Of a DNA stretch of 64,000 nucleotides, positions 1 through 8,388 are shown one piece after another. The position numbers were made by a program, and so were the translations under genes. Numbering within the stretch: position 1 is the first letter of the stretch; the number at the start of each line of letters is the position of its first letter. The stretch is from Oryzomonas sagensis (GTDB taxonomy: Bacteria > Desulfobacterota > Desulfuromonadia > Geobacterales > Pseudopelobacteraceae). The notes under the pieces are model-generated. The model was given only the letters and a program-made list of their open reading frames with translations, was not told the origin of the DNA and made no database searches. The stretch lies in the NCBI RefSeq assembly GCF_008802355.1, contig NZ_VZRA01000002.1, positions 219,642 through 283,641 on the forward strand, read 5' to 3'.

Positions 1-28
1 GCGGCCCGCCCCTGTCTGTTTCCGGGAA

Positions 29-1234
29 CTACCGTGCCTCGACCTTGAAGATCCTTTTGGCGGTGGCCACCCGCTCCTGCAACTCCGGCCCCTCCAGCTC
101 GGCGACCACCTGGGCCAGGATGTCCGGGATCGGGATCTGCTGGGGGCACTTGTCCAGGCAGGCGCCGCAGGCGATGCACTGGGAGGCGAACCCCGGCTTG
201 TCGTTGAGCAGGTCGCCGCTCATGCGGATGGAATACATGAACTTCGCCTCCTCCGTATTGCCGAACAGGTGCATCTTGTTGTAGACATCGAAACAGCCCG
301 GGATATTTACGCCCACGGGGCAGGGCATGCAGTAGCCGCAGCCGGTGCAGCCGACCTTCATCAGCTCCTGGTACTTCCTGCCGGCCCGGTCCACCAGGGC
401 CAGTTCCTCGCCGGTCAGGGCGCCGCTCAGGGCCGAATCGGCGATGGCCAGGTTCTCCTCGATATGGCGCTCCTCGTTCATGCCCGAGAGCAGCAGTGTG
501 ACCTCCGGGTGGTTCCATACCCAGCGCAGGGCCCATTCCACCGGCGGGCGGCGCACCTTCGCCTCGTTCCAGATCGCGGCCACGGCGGGCGGCGGCGTCG
601 GGAGCCCCAGATTCCCTCCCCGCAGCGGTTCCATGACGATCACCCCCAGCCCCTTGGCGGCGGCGTAGCGCAGCCCCGCGGCGCCGGCCTGGTACTCCTG
701 ATCCAGGAAGTTGTACTGGATCTGGCAGAATACCCAGGGGTAGGCATCCACGATCCGCGTGAAGTCAGGCCCCAGGCCGTGGAAGGAAAAACCGGCGTTG
801 CCGATCCGCCCGTCGGCCGTGGCCCGGTCGAGAAAATCCGCGACGCCCAGGCTTGCCATGGTATCCCACTGGGGGCCGTCCAGGCTATGGACCAGGTAGT
901 AATCGATGCGGTCGATGCCCAGTTTCTCCAATTGGGCGGCCAGGTAGCGGTCCATGTCGGCGCGGCTCTTGATCATCCACGAGGGGAGCTTGGTCGCGAC
1001 CTTGACCCGCTCCCGGTAGCCGTCCTTCAGGGCCTTTCCCAGCAGGATTTCGCTCTCGCCGCCGTGGTACGGCCACGCCGTGTCGACGTAATTCACCCCG
1101 TTGTCGATGGCCTGGCGGATCTGGGCGATGGCCCGCGGTTCATCGATCCTGCCGTCCTTGGCGGGCAGGCGCATGCACCCGAATCCCAGGACGGAGAGTT
1201 CATCCCCGTTCTTCGGCATTGTTCTGTATTGCAC
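29..1234 (-). CDS. Aldo/keto reductase with C-terminal 2x[4Fe-4S] domain
   Basis: 401 aa. Residues 1-280 form an NADPH-dependent aldo/keto reductase barrel: LGFGCMRLP near the start, the DTAWPYHGGESE segment with the family Asp and Tyr, and VATKLP with the family Lys. The C-terminal ~100 residues carry two ferredoxin-type clusters (CTGCGYCMPC and CIACGACLDKC). This fused architecture is common in anaerobes; the substrate cannot be told. A strong ribosome site (AAGGAGG) precedes the ATG, and a palindrome lies just upstream. It stands alone on the minus strand. Confidence 0.93.
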   Translation of the reverse strand: MQYRTMPKNGDELSVLGFGCMRLPAKDGRIDEPRAIAQIRQAIDNGVNYVDTAWPYHGGESEILLGKALKDGYRERVKVATKLPSWMIKSRADMDRYLAAQLEKLGIDRIDYYLVHSLDGPQWDTMASLGVADFLDRATADGRIGNAGFSFHGLGPDFTRIVDAYPWVFCQIQYNFLDQEYQAGAAGLRYAAAKGLGVIVMEPLRGGNLGLPTPPPAVAAIWNEAKVRRPPVEWALRWVWNHPEVTLLLSGMNEERHIEENLAIADSALSGALTGEELALVDRAGRKYQELMKVGCTGCGYCMPCPVGVNIPGCFDVYNKMHLFGNTEEAKFMYSIRMSGDLLNDKPGFASQCIACGACLDKCPQQIPIPDILAQVVAELEGPELQERVATAKRIFKVEAR

Positions 1235-1266
1235 GGTAGACCTCCTTTGCGCTAAAGACCCCTTAA

Positions 1267-1286
1267 AGTATAAATGACTTTATACT
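1267..1286. promoter_or_regulatory. Palindromic operator upstream of the aldo/keto reductase
   Basis: AGTATAAA-TGAC-TTTATACT is a perfect 8-bp inverted repeat with a 4-nt spacer. It ends 33 nt upstream of the reductase start, where a promoter is expected. It is AT-rich in a GC-rich setting, as is usual for a repressor or activator site. The binding protein is unknown. Confidence 0.5.
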
Positions 1287-1614
1287 AGGTGCAATGGGCC
1301 GCAATCTCAATACCCGTTCCTGTCGATTGCTTGCCTATTCCTCGCGAATGCGGCACGGCCGGGCCGGTCAGGGGGGATACTATCGAAAAAGCCGACTAAT
1401 CCGGCAGGGTGGGCGCCGCCTGCCGTTTTGATTTTGCGATTTCCCGCGCCTGTGGTACAGAGTATCGGCGGCCACGGAGCCGCAGGCGCGCGGGGAACAC
1501 CGGCCGTGGCCGTGGCCCTCCGCCGGGGGGCTGCTGCTCCGCGCGCTTCGGGGGATGCCGGTGCCGTACCGGTGCGGCGTGGCTTGGCGGTGCGATTACC
1601 AATGCGGGGTGACC

Positions 1615-2115
1615 ATGATGAGACGGCAGGATCGGGAGATTACCGGGTTCGAAAACATTATCGACGTCATGAGGGGTTGTACCGTGTGCCACGTGGCGTT
1701 CTCCGACGACCCCTATCCCTACGTGGTCCCCATGACCTTTGGCCTGGCAGTGACGGAGACCAACGAGGTAAGCCTCTACTTCCACGGTGCCCAAGAGGGG
1801 CGGAAGCACGACCTGATCAAGCGGAACAACCGGGTCGGTTTCGTCATGGAAACGACCCACGGCATCGTCACCGGCCCCCGGGTGGGTGCGTGCGAATGCA
1901 CCATGGAATTCGAGTCGGTCATGGGCACCGGCACCATGGAGTATGTGGCGGAAGAGGAAAAGGTCGCCGCGCTCCAGACCATGCTCCGGCAGTACGATGT
2001 CCGCGAAGGTGAAAACTATCACTTCCACCACGAGGTGGTGCCCCGCATCCATGTCCTGCGCCTGCGGGTCGATGCCCTGTCGGCGAAGCGGCGTGCCGTG
2101 GCGACGCAGAAATAG
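1615..2115 (+). CDS. Pyridoxamine 5'-phosphate oxidase-like (NimA-type) flavoprotein
   Basis: 166 aa from the ATG at 1615; an upstream in-frame ATG at 1555 lacks a ribosome site and adds unrelated residues. The fold is the FMN-binding split barrel of the NimA-like family: an N-terminal MRRQDREI helix, YPYVVPMTFGL, YFHGAQEGRKHDLI, and a C-terminal IHVLRLRVD strand. Family members bind FMN or haem and some reduce 5-nitroimidazoles; the substrate here is unknown. Stand-alone gene. Confidence 0.85.
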   Translation: MMRRQDREITGFENIIDVMRGCTVCHVAFSDDPYPYVVPMTFGLAVTETNEVSLYFHGAQEGRKHDLIKRNNRVGFVMETTHGIVTGPRVGACECTMEFESVMGTGTMEYVAEEEKVAALQTMLRQYDVREGENYHFHHEVVPRIHVLRLRVDALSAKRRAVATQK

Positions 2116-2258
2116 GCGGCGGTGGGCTGGGACAGGCGCTGCCGTTTGGGTACATCCACGTTTTTCATTGCCCCTGCGCTGCGCCGGAGCCCGGACCCTG
2201 CCCCCTGAGCAACACACGGAAGTAGTCGATCTCGAAACGATTATCGAGGAGTTGAACG

Positions 2259-2945
2259 GTGATATTGACCGGAACCATTGTAAATGTTGCCGCCATCTGC
2301 GCCGGCGCGCTGGTCGGCCGTTACGCGGGGCGCATCATCCCCGCCAGGATACGGCAAACGGTCATGGTCGGCCTGGGGTTGAGCGTCGTGCTCATCGGGC
2401 TGCAACTGGCCCTGAAGAGCAAACAGCCGATGATCGTGATCGGTAGCCTGATACTGGGCGGCATCCTGGGCGAACTCATGGGGATAGAGGCGCGTCTGGA
2501 ATCGTTCGGCCTGTGGTTGCAGGGGCGTTGTCGCGGCGCCGGTGATATTGCCGAAGGCTTCGTTGCCGCCAGCCTCCTGTTTTGCGTCGGCGCCATGGCA
2601 ATCATGGGGGCGCTTCAGGACGCCTTCGGCGGCACGCCGACCATCCTCTACGCCAAGGCGGCCCTGGACGGGGTGGCCTCGATCGCCCTGGCCTCGACGC
2701 TGGGGATCGGGGTGCTGTTTTCGGCGCTGCCGGTCGCGCTCTATCAGGGGGGCATCACCCTGGCGGCCGATTCCGCAAAATCGCTGCTGACCGGCCCCGT
2801 GGTGTCGGAGATGAATGCGGTCGGCGGCCTGTTGATTGTCGCCATCGGCCTGGACCTGGTGGGGATCAAGCGCTTTCCGGTGGGCAACCTGCTGCCGGCG
2901 GTCTTTGTCGCGGTGGGGCTCGTGTGGCTGGTTGGGGGGGCGTGA
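2259..2945 (+). CDS. DUF554 family membrane protein
   Basis: 228 aa, GTG start with GAGGAG 7 nt upstream. The sequence matches the DUF554 (YdfK-like) family: opening ILTGTIVNVAAICAGALVG, a central GGILGELMGIE loop, the glycine-rich FVAASLLFCVGAMAIMGALQD helix, and about six to seven hydrophobic helices. The function is unknown; a transport-like inner-membrane role is usually assumed. It sits alone between the flavoprotein gene and a small Cys-containing gene. Confidence 0.88.
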   Translation: MILTGTIVNVAAICAGALVGRYAGRIIPARIRQTVMVGLGLSVVLIGLQLALKSKQPMIVIGSLILGGILGELMGIEARLESFGLWLQGRCRGAGDIAEGFVAASLLFCVGAMAIMGALQDAFGGTPTILYAKAALDGVASIALASTLGIGVLFSALPVALYQGGITLAADSAKSLLTGPVVSEMNAVGGLLIVAIGLDLVGIKRFPVGNLLPAVFVAVGLVWLVGGA

Positions 2946-2965
2946 GTGGGCGTGCCGGAGGGCTG

Positions 2966-3007
2966 GCCTGCAAATTTCAAAATTTGAGGATTGCCGACCT
3001 GACCCTC
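2966..3007. repeat. Dispersed palindromic repeat, imperfect copy
   Basis: The right arm (GATTGCCGACCTGACCCTC) and the core CAAATTTCAAAATTTGAGG match the palindrome at 4322-4368. The left arm has decayed. It lies just downstream of the DUF554 gene. Confidence 0.7.
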
Positions 3008-3159
3008 CCGCCCCCGCATCCTGCCCCATGGGCGGGGCCGAAAGCTACGTTTATTCCCCGCCCCGTGCTATACTGAAATCAGGGTTCCATGCGGTCAGCC
3101 GCGCCGGAAGCAGGGCTGCGAACCGGCCGCAGGGGGCACGCGGGAAGGGGGTGCACACC

Positions 3160-3366
3160 ATGACATCGAAGAGAACGAACCTGTCGGCAGCTCCCAAGGG
3201 GCGGTGCGACATCAAGATATGGAGCGGGGATTGCGAACGGAGCGGCCACCCGGCCGAGGGCGAAAAGTATCTGTGCGTGTCCTGCGGGACGATCGTGGGC
3301 CTCAACCATGAGGTGACCCACGACATTTTCCCCTATGTCAGCGGCGATTACGACAAGCTGATTTGA
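3160..3366 (+). CDS. Small Cys/His protein, hypothetical
   Basis: 68 aa, ATG preceded by GGGAAGGGGG. It has a basic N-terminus, then CDIKIW, DCERSGHPAEG, YLCVSCGTIVG and a C-terminal HEVTHDIFPYV. The four cysteines (one CxxC pair) and the histidines suggest a metal site. No signal peptide or membrane segment. No family is recognised; codon use agrees with a real gene. Confidence 0.65.
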   Translation: MTSKRTNLSAAPKGRCDIKIWSGDCERSGHPAEGEKYLCVSCGTIVGLNHEVTHDIFPYVSGDYDKLI

Positions 3367-3473
3367 GCGATACGGATATTTCGGCGGCAGGGAATGGGAG
3401 GGGCACCGGCTGAGCGCTTTGGTTGGTGTCCCTCGATTAATGCGGGGCTCTGGGAAATTTGCGGATCGTGCCT

Positions 3474-3830
3474 TTACGACCCCTCCGTACCCGGCTTGAT
3501 GTAGTCGAAGACCTCTTTCGACCACGCTGCGGACCATGCTCCCAGCGGCACGATGATGTCGCGCAGTTCCTTGCCCCGCCGGGTCAGCGCGTAGCCGTCA
3601 AGGGTCTTTTCCACCAGGTCCGCCTCGCGCAGGTCCTTGATGCGGCTATTGAGGATGGAGGGTGAGATGTCGCCGCACCGCTCCTGCAATGTGCGAAACG
3701 TGCAGGGGCCTTGTTCCAGGTTCCACAGAACGCCGAGCGCCCAGCGGCGGCCCAGAAGGTCGAACAGGGCGTTGATCGGCGTACCGGAGAGAGAACCGCG
3801 TACCTTTTTCCCGGGGCTTGGAATGGACAT
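3474..3830 (-). CDS. HxlR-family winged-helix regulator
   Basis: 118 aa. It shows the HxlR signature: LLGRRWALGVLWNLEQGPCTFRTLQ, then the recognition region ISPSILNSRIKDLREADLVEK and the wing YALTRRGKELRDIIVPLGAWS. HxlR proteins bind DNA as dimers and often sense redox or aldehyde stress. The first gene of the pair on this strand is the tautomerase, 84 nt upstream, so the two are probably co-transcribed and this protein may bind the palindromes at 4141-4169. GGAG lies about 13 nt before the ATG; an in-frame stop just upstream rules out a longer start. Confidence 0.9.
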   Translation of the reverse strand: MSIPSPGKKVRGSLSGTPINALFDLLGRRWALGVLWNLEQGPCTFRTLQERCGDISPSILNSRIKDLREADLVEKTLDGYALTRRGKELRDIIVPLGAWSAAWSKEVFDYIKPGTEGS

Positions 3831-3914
3831 GGGGCGCGCTTATCTCCTTTGGGGTGGGGATGAACGGGCGTCGATCCGGCTGCCGCGGACAACCGGATCG
3901 ATGCCCGGAGCGGT

Positions 3915-4115
3915 TTAACGGGCCCGGGCCGCCTTGATTTCGGCGAGCGTCAGGCCGCCGATCCCGATGTTGGCGCTGTCGAGCTCGTTAATCAGGATGG
4001 TGAACTTTTCAGCGGGGATATTTGTGACCTCTGCGGCGGTCTTTGTCAAGTTTTTGATGAGGGCCTTTTTTTGTTCCGTAGCGATGCTGTGCAGATCAAC
4101 GGTGATAACCGGCAT
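3915..4115 (-). CDS. 4-oxalocrotonate tautomerase family enzyme
   Basis: 66 aa, the usual size for this family. The mature N-terminus would be the catalytic Pro (MPVITVDLH). The helix ATEQKKALIKNLTKTAAEV and the segment FTILINELDSANIGIGG are typical. Such enzymes interconvert enol and keto forms of 2-oxo acids; the substrate is unknown. AAGGAG precedes the ATG. It lies upstream of, and is probably co-transcribed with, the HxlR gene. Confidence 0.9.
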   Translation of the reverse strand: MPVITVDLHSIATEQKKALIKNLTKTAAEVTNIPAEKFTILINELDSANIGIGGLTLAEIKAARAR

Positions 4116-4140
4116 GACAATCTCCTTGCTATTTATTTTG

Positions 4141-4169
4141 TAGCGCGCTACGTATTTAATAGCATGCTA
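4141..4169. promoter_or_regulatory. Pair of 10-bp palindromes, probable HxlR operator
   Basis: TAGCGCGCTA (4141-4150) and TAGCATGCTA (4160-4169) are perfect palindromes differing only in the two central bases. Their centres are 19 bp apart, about two helical turns. They start 25 nt upstream of the tautomerase ATG, over the expected promoter. The link to the downstream HxlR protein is inferred. Confidence 0.6.
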
Positions 4170-4321
4170 CTAAAAGAGAAGCAATGTTTTTCTGTTGCGG
4201 GGCCGCGGTGCGGTTTTGTCGTTGCGCCTGGTGTGGGGAAATGGGGATGCGGCCTCTGATGTGATGTCGCTAGGGGGGCGGTGACGAGGCCAGGGGGGCT
4301 GCCCGGATTGCGGCATCTGGT

Positions 4322-4368
4322 GGGTCAGGTCTACAAACTTCAAAATTTGAAGATTGTAGACCTGACCC
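4322..4368. repeat. Dispersed palindromic repeat, near-perfect 47-bp copy
   Basis: The arms GGGTCAGGTCTACAA and TTGTAGACCTGACCC flank the core ACTTCAAAATTTGAAGA, giving a near-perfect palindrome. Related copies lie at 2966, 4380, 4484, 24619 and 30663. The layout resembles REP-type elements. Confidence 0.85.
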
Positions 4369-4379
4369 TATCGGCCTGC

Positions 4380-4420
4380 TCCAAATTTCAAAAATTTGAG
4401 GATTGTAGACCTGACCCTCC
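4380..4420. repeat. Dispersed palindromic repeat, half copy
   Basis: Core AAATTTCAAAAATTTGAGG plus right arm ATTGTAGACCTGACCCTC. It follows the full copy at 4322-4368 directly, and the left arm is missing. Confidence 0.75.
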
Positions 4421-4483
4421 CGGCCTGTTTAAAACTAAAAAAGGGGCATGCTGGAGGGACCGATGACATGCTGGAGGGGTAGG

Positions 4484-4524
4484 GTTATAAATTTCAAATT
4501 TTGAAGATTGAGACCCGGCCCTTC
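4484..4524. repeat. Dispersed palindromic repeat, degenerate third copy
   Basis: ATAAATTTCAAATTTTGAAGATTGAGACC matches the same core with a diverged right arm. It makes a cluster of three with the copies at 4322 and 4380, next to the AT-rich gene at 4536. Confidence 0.6.
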
Positions 4525-4535
4525 CGACTTGCTCA

Positions 4536-5540
4536 TTACTTCAGAAGGTGAAGATACTTTTTAAAAACCCAACCGCATCTTGGGACTCCGTCTCGATAAT
4601 CAAAATATTCGATATATATCCACTTTCCACCTTGTTTCAGTAAGGTCACTCTCTGGTTAGGGTAAAGCGCTCCAAAACGTTGAGATTTTGAATTAGGCTT
4701 AACTCTAAGGTTTACGATCCTATCCACGACATAGTGTTTGTTGTTATCAACCTGGGGATGTAATTCTGAAATTGCTTGAAGTACCTCTGCCTTGTCAGTA
4801 GATAATCTGTTCATGATATTCTCTTCGGTCATATTTCCTGAGTGGAGACAATAAAGAAATGTTAGAATGGTCAGGACATAGCCAATCATTGCTTCAAAAG
4901 AAATTAATTTTTTCGGAAGTTTTTTACACTCATTTAACAGTAACTCTGCAAGAGCATTGATTTCTTCGGTAATGATAGATTCAGGATCGGCGGTGGTAGA
5001 ATCTAATCCATAATGTAAGGTCTCAAGCCTATTCATCATTTCAGTAGCAATACGTTCAGGAAATGCATGGTCAGCAAAATCAAGATACTTTTGTGCATCG
5101 AATATTTTTTGATACTCGGACGAAATTCTGTGAATGCTCTGTATCGACATGAATAGAGGAGTAATGGGAAAAGAAAACTTTTGAGATTGAAACTGTTTGA
5201 AAATATTTGTGACAGGTGATTCTAACGCCTTACGTATTTCTGAAGTTTGGAACAGATTGGTTGCAAGAGTTTGAAATGGTAAGTCAAACACCTTTCTCCA
5301 TTGTTCGTACTGACGCTGTAATTCTTGCTGATGCTTTAAGAATGGTGGCTCTACAATATTTTTCAACCAATCGTATTGATTTCGCTGAAATTCTTTCAGG
5401 TGTTTCAGTGCAGGTGGTTCAACTACATTTTTAAAAAAATCTTGCTGCGTTTGAAACTCTTTCAGGTATTTAAGAGATGGAGGCTCAAACTCAAATCCGA
5501 GATCCTTCATTCCAACAATGCCCAAACTGTTACTACTCAC
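4536..5540 (-). CDS. AT-rich membrane protein with N-terminal repeats and C-terminal SH3 domain
   Basis: 334 aa from a GTG at 5540, chosen because AAGGAGG lies 6 nt upstream; the longer frame to 5690 has no ribosome site. Residues 12-80 hold three ~22-residue repeats built on EPP(S/A/F)LK(Y/H)xxEFQ. A hydrophobic segment (ISFEAMIGYVLTILTFLYCLHSG) lies near residue 215. The last 65 residues match a bacterial SH3 domain (VNLRVKPNSKS, YPNQRVTLLKQGGKWIYIEY, GWVFKKYL). Base composition is far more AT-rich than the neighbours, pointing to transfer. Function unknown; an accessory or defence role is possible but unsupported. Confidence 0.75.
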   Translation of the reverse strand: MSSNSLGIVGMKDLGFEFEPPSLKYLKEFQTQQDFFKNVVEPPALKHLKEFQRNQYDWLKNIVEPPFLKHQQELQRQYEQWRKVFDLPFQTLATNLFQTSEIRKALESPVTNIFKQFQSQKFSFPITPLFMSIQSIHRISSEYQKIFDAQKYLDFADHAFPERIATEMMNRLETLHYGLDSTTADPESIITEEINALAELLLNECKKLPKKLISFEAMIGYVLTILTFLYCLHSGNMTEENIMNRLSTDKAEVLQAISELHPQVDNNKHYVVDRIVNLRVKPNSKSQRFGALYPNQRVTLLKQGGKWIYIEYFDYRDGVPRCGWVFKKYLHLLK

Positions 5541-5998
5541 ACTAAACCTCCTTCTTTGACTCGAGGAAAAACTAGCGGCAACACATAGGGTCGCGTCTCC
5601 ATTATTCATATTTCTGGAAGATGAAAAAACGCTACTGCTATTTTGCCCTCCAATTAAAACCCACAAGCACCCTTCTACCTCTCGCATCAATAATTTTCAA
5701 TCGCAAAATCAATATGTTAAAATAATTAACACTCTGGAAAAGTGTTAAAAAAATTACCACTTTCGAGCCTTTCCCTCCTACCTCCCCGAAATCAAACGAA
5801 AAAAAGGCCCCCGAATCGTCTCCGGGAGCCCCTTCTTTGTATCATTTTGTCGCATAGCGTCCGGCCACCCCGCACCGGCCCCGTTCACTTACCCGAACAG
5901 TTTATCCCCGCGCTGGTGGCCAAAGGCCGGACTTAAACAGGGGCGTGCCCCTGTTCAAATCCCATGTCCTTATGTCAGCGTAGACCTGTTGTGCCCCA
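5541..5998. other. Intergenic region with hairpins, no gene
   Basis: The left part (to about 5790) is AT-rich upstream DNA of the SH3-domain gene. A terminator for the minus strand sits at 5799-5830. Around 5935-5958 a strong hairpin AACAGGGG-CGTG-CCCCTGTT lies just downstream of the methyltransferase. No coding frame is convincing. Confidence 0.6.
5799..5830 (-). terminator. Rho-independent terminator downstream of the methyltransferase
   Basis: On the minus strand GGCTCCCG pairs with CGGGGGCC around a loop and is followed by seven T. A close relative of this hairpin lies at 8354-8384. Confidence 0.65.
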
Positions 5999-6745
5999 TC
6001 ACCGCGCCATGAGCGCGAACACACCCCAGCCCAGGTATTCACGGGCGTAGGCGGCGTAGCGTTGGGGTGCCGAGGTCAGTTCGGCTCGAACATCTTTCGC
6101 AAAGTCATCGTGGGGATTCGCTTCGAACCAGCGGCGCATCGTGAGCCACTTGGCTGCCTCGTACCTGTCCCAACTGTCTTGGTCCGCCAGAACCATTTCC
6201 ACGATGTCGTAGCCCTGGGTGCCGAAAGAGGCGAGAAGTTCCGGAAGCACGAGGAAGTCCGAGATGGAACGGGCGCGGCATCCCGTGGCGACCTCTTCTG
6301 TCGGCGGCAATTGCCGCCAGTACGGCTCGCCGATGAGGATGATCCCACCCGCGCGGAGGCTCTTGGCCAAAAGCTCGATGGTGCCGCTGACTCCGCCGCC
6401 GATCCAGGTGGCGCCGACACAGGCCGCCACGCCGGCCTTTTCGTCGGTGACGTAGCCGGCAGCGTCTCCGTGGATGAACTGGACCCGATCGGCGACGCCC
6501 AGTTCTTGCGCGCGGAGTTTCGCCTGTTCGGTGAATAGCGGGCTCATGTCGATACCGGTGCCGCTGATTCCGTAGTCGCGTGCCCAGGTACAGAGCATCT
6601 CGCCCGAACCGCTGCCGAGGTCGAGCACACGGGTCCCCGGTGCCAGACGCAACGCCGCGCCGAGAGTGGCGAGCTTTTCCGGTGTGAAGGGGTTATGGAT
6701 GTGATGAGCGCTTTCGGAAATGGTGAATATCCGTGGAATGTCCAC
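5999..6745 (-). CDS. SAM-dependent class I methyltransferase
   Basis: 248 aa, GTG start with AAAGGAG 9 nt upstream. Motif I is VLDLGSGSGEML near residue 40, followed by GTGIDMSPLF and VQFIHGDAAGY, which form the Rossmann SAM pocket. The C-terminal half has several Trp and Tyr residues, as in small-molecule methyltransferases. The substrate is unknown. The gene lies 54 nt from the EamA transporter on the same strand. Confidence 0.88.
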   Translation of the reverse strand: MDIPRIFTISESAHHIHNPFTPEKLATLGAALRLAPGTRVLDLGSGSGEMLCTWARDYGISGTGIDMSPLFTEQAKLRAQELGVADRVQFIHGDAAGYVTDEKAGVAACVGATWIGGGVSGTIELLAKSLRAGGIILIGEPYWRQLPPTEEVATGCRARSISDFLVLPELLASFGTQGYDIVEMVLADQDSWDRYEAAKWLTMRRWFEANPHDDFAKDVRAELTSAPQRYAAYAREYLGWGVFALMAR

Positions 6746-6799
6746 TGTTGAAACTCCTTTGTCCGCATGGCAGTGCGCCCCGGTTCCGCCGCTCCGCCG

Positions 6800-7702
6800 T
6801 CAGTCCTTCCCGCCGTCGAATATCTGCTTCAACCACCCATAGCCGCTTACCAGCACGATCCCCGCGATAACCAGCACCGCCCCGATCACGAAGCTCGCCT
6901 CCAGCGGTTCGTGCAACAACCACACCCCGAACCCGATGCCGAAGAACGGCGTCATGAACGAGAACACCCCCAGCCGGGAGGCCAGATACTTGCGCAGCAG
7001 CCAGAGCCAGGTGAGGTAGCTGGCAAAGGAGACCACCACCGCCTGGAACAGGATGCTCCCCCAGGCCAGGGGGGTGGGGGTGAACGCGGTCTCGCCCAGG
7101 CACACGGCCGCCGCCAGCAAGAGGACAAAGGCGGTGATCAATTGATACAGCAGGGCTTGGGTGGCGGATGTGCGGGCGAGGCTTGAACAGCGCAGCACCA
7201 CCGTGGTGGCGCCCCAGGAAACCCCGGCCATGAGCCCCAGGAAATCCCCCCACAGGATGGCGGCCGGCGCCCCGGCAGCCGGCTGCTGGCTGCGCCCGAA
7301 GAACGCGATGACGATGCCCATGAAGGCCAGCAGGATGCCGAACCACTGGAAGCGTTGCAGCCGTTCCGCGGGCAGACGCCAATGGAGCCCCAGGGCGGCG
7401 AAGGCGGGAGCGGTGTAGAGGAAGACCGCCATGTGGGAGGCGCTGGTATAGCGCAACCCCTGGCCCACGAACAGGAACTCCAGGGAGAACAGCACCCCCA
7501 CGACCAGGCCGGGACGCCACGTGCCGTCCCCTAGGGAAATGCGCTCCCCCCGCAGGAACATCAACAGCCCCACCAGCGCCGCCGAGATCCCGGAGCGGAG
7601 CGCCAACTGCAGGAGCGGGGCAATATCCGGCGCGGCGGCCTTCAGTGCGACCTGCTGCAGCCCCCAGATAATGCACAGGAGCAGCATCAGCCCCATTGCC
7701 AA
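6800..7702 (-). CDS. EamA/DMT-family transporter
   Basis: 300 aa with about ten hydrophobic helices in two EamA repeats. Family features are IIWGLQQVALKAAAPDIAPLLQLALRSG in repeat 1 and LARTSATQALLYQLITAFVLLL leading into repeat 2. Such proteins export metabolites or amino acids across the inner membrane; the substrate is unknown. The start is TTG at 7702 or ATG at 7696; neither has a strong ribosome site. Confidence 0.88.
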   Translation of the reverse strand: MAMGLMLLLCIIWGLQQVALKAAAPDIAPLLQLALRSGISAALVGLLMFLRGERISLGDGTWRPGLVVGVLFSLEFLFVGQGLRYTSASHMAVFLYTAPAFAALGLHWRLPAERLQRFQWFGILLAFMGIVIAFFGRSQQPAAGAPAAILWGDFLGLMAGVSWGATTVVLRCSSLARTSATQALLYQLITAFVLLLAAAVCLGETAFTPTPLAWGSILFQAVVVSFASYLTWLWLLRKYLASRLGVFSFMTPFFGIGFGVWLLHEPLEASFVIGAVLVIAGIVLVSGYGWLKQIFDGGKD

Positions 7703-7859
7703 ACCGTCTATCGCTTTATGTGTGTCTATGACCCGCTCCTTCGTCTGCTTTAGTGGAACTATTCAAAATAGCAGAAGCGGGGGAGCAGTCAATAAAATAG
7801 CGCGTTCGCCGCCGTCCGGGGAACTCGCGAACAACGCCTTTTCCTGCGCGCCAGCCCAA

Positions 7860-8171
7860 TCAGTGCAGCGGTTTTTCTTCCTCTTCCTCGCCGCTGAGGG
7901 CGAGGGATTTCACGGCGCTTGCCGCCGACTTGCCCTGAAGGATGTTCTCAACCTCGCCGTAGGGCATGATCCGTATGCCGTGCAGGCTGATGTTGGCGCA
8001 TATCGGGTGGCTTTCAATGAATGCGCGGGCTTCGTGGTACGGTAACCTTACCGGCGTGAGGCCACTGTATTCGGCAACGTTCTGGAACCGGTATCCCTTC
8101 CCCTCGCGGCACAGGATGTGATACTTCCCGGCGGCAAAAAAACAGATGCCATAGCTATCTTCCGTTGCCAT
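7860..8171 (-). CDS. Hypothetical 103-aa protein
   Basis: The start ATG at 8171 follows AGGAGCG; an upstream in-frame start at 8204 lacks a site. The protein has YGICFFAAGKYHILCREGKGYRFQ near the N-terminus, a central SLHGIRIMPYGEVENIL, and an acidic tail (GEEEEEKPLH). It has no signal peptide or helix anchor and is probably cytoplasmic. No family recognised. Confidence 0.65.
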   Translation of the reverse strand: MATEDSYGICFFAAGKYHILCREGKGYRFQNVAEYSGLTPVRLPYHEARAFIESHPICANISLHGIRIMPYGEVENILQGKSAASAVKSLALSGEEEEEKPLH

Positions 8172-8353
8172 AGTTACGCTCCTGCTCTTCCCCTGCGGGA
8201 TCATCGGGCAATACGCTTGATTGGAAGGGTAGCAATGCCGGGGGATTTGTCAAGCCGGTGGTCCGTGAAAGAGGGGAACAACATGGGGGGGGCAGGTCTG
8301 CCTTCGTCATGGCATGGAACATGGAGAGGCTGCCCCATGTCTTTTCCGCTCAG

Positions 8354-8384
8354 AAAAAGGGCCCCGGACCGTCTCCGGGAGCCC
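8354..8384 (-). terminator. Rho-independent terminator of the PAP2 gene
   Basis: On the minus strand GGGCTCCCGGA pairs with TCCGGGGCCC and is followed by five T. It begins 5 nt after the PAP2 stop codon. Confidence 0.85.
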
Positions 8385-8388
8385 CGCC

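Noticed and set aside
5935-5965. tRNA-like T-loop (TTCAAATCC)
   Set aside because: The flanking bases do not form a T stem and no acceptor or anticodon arm fits; it is part of a simple hairpin.
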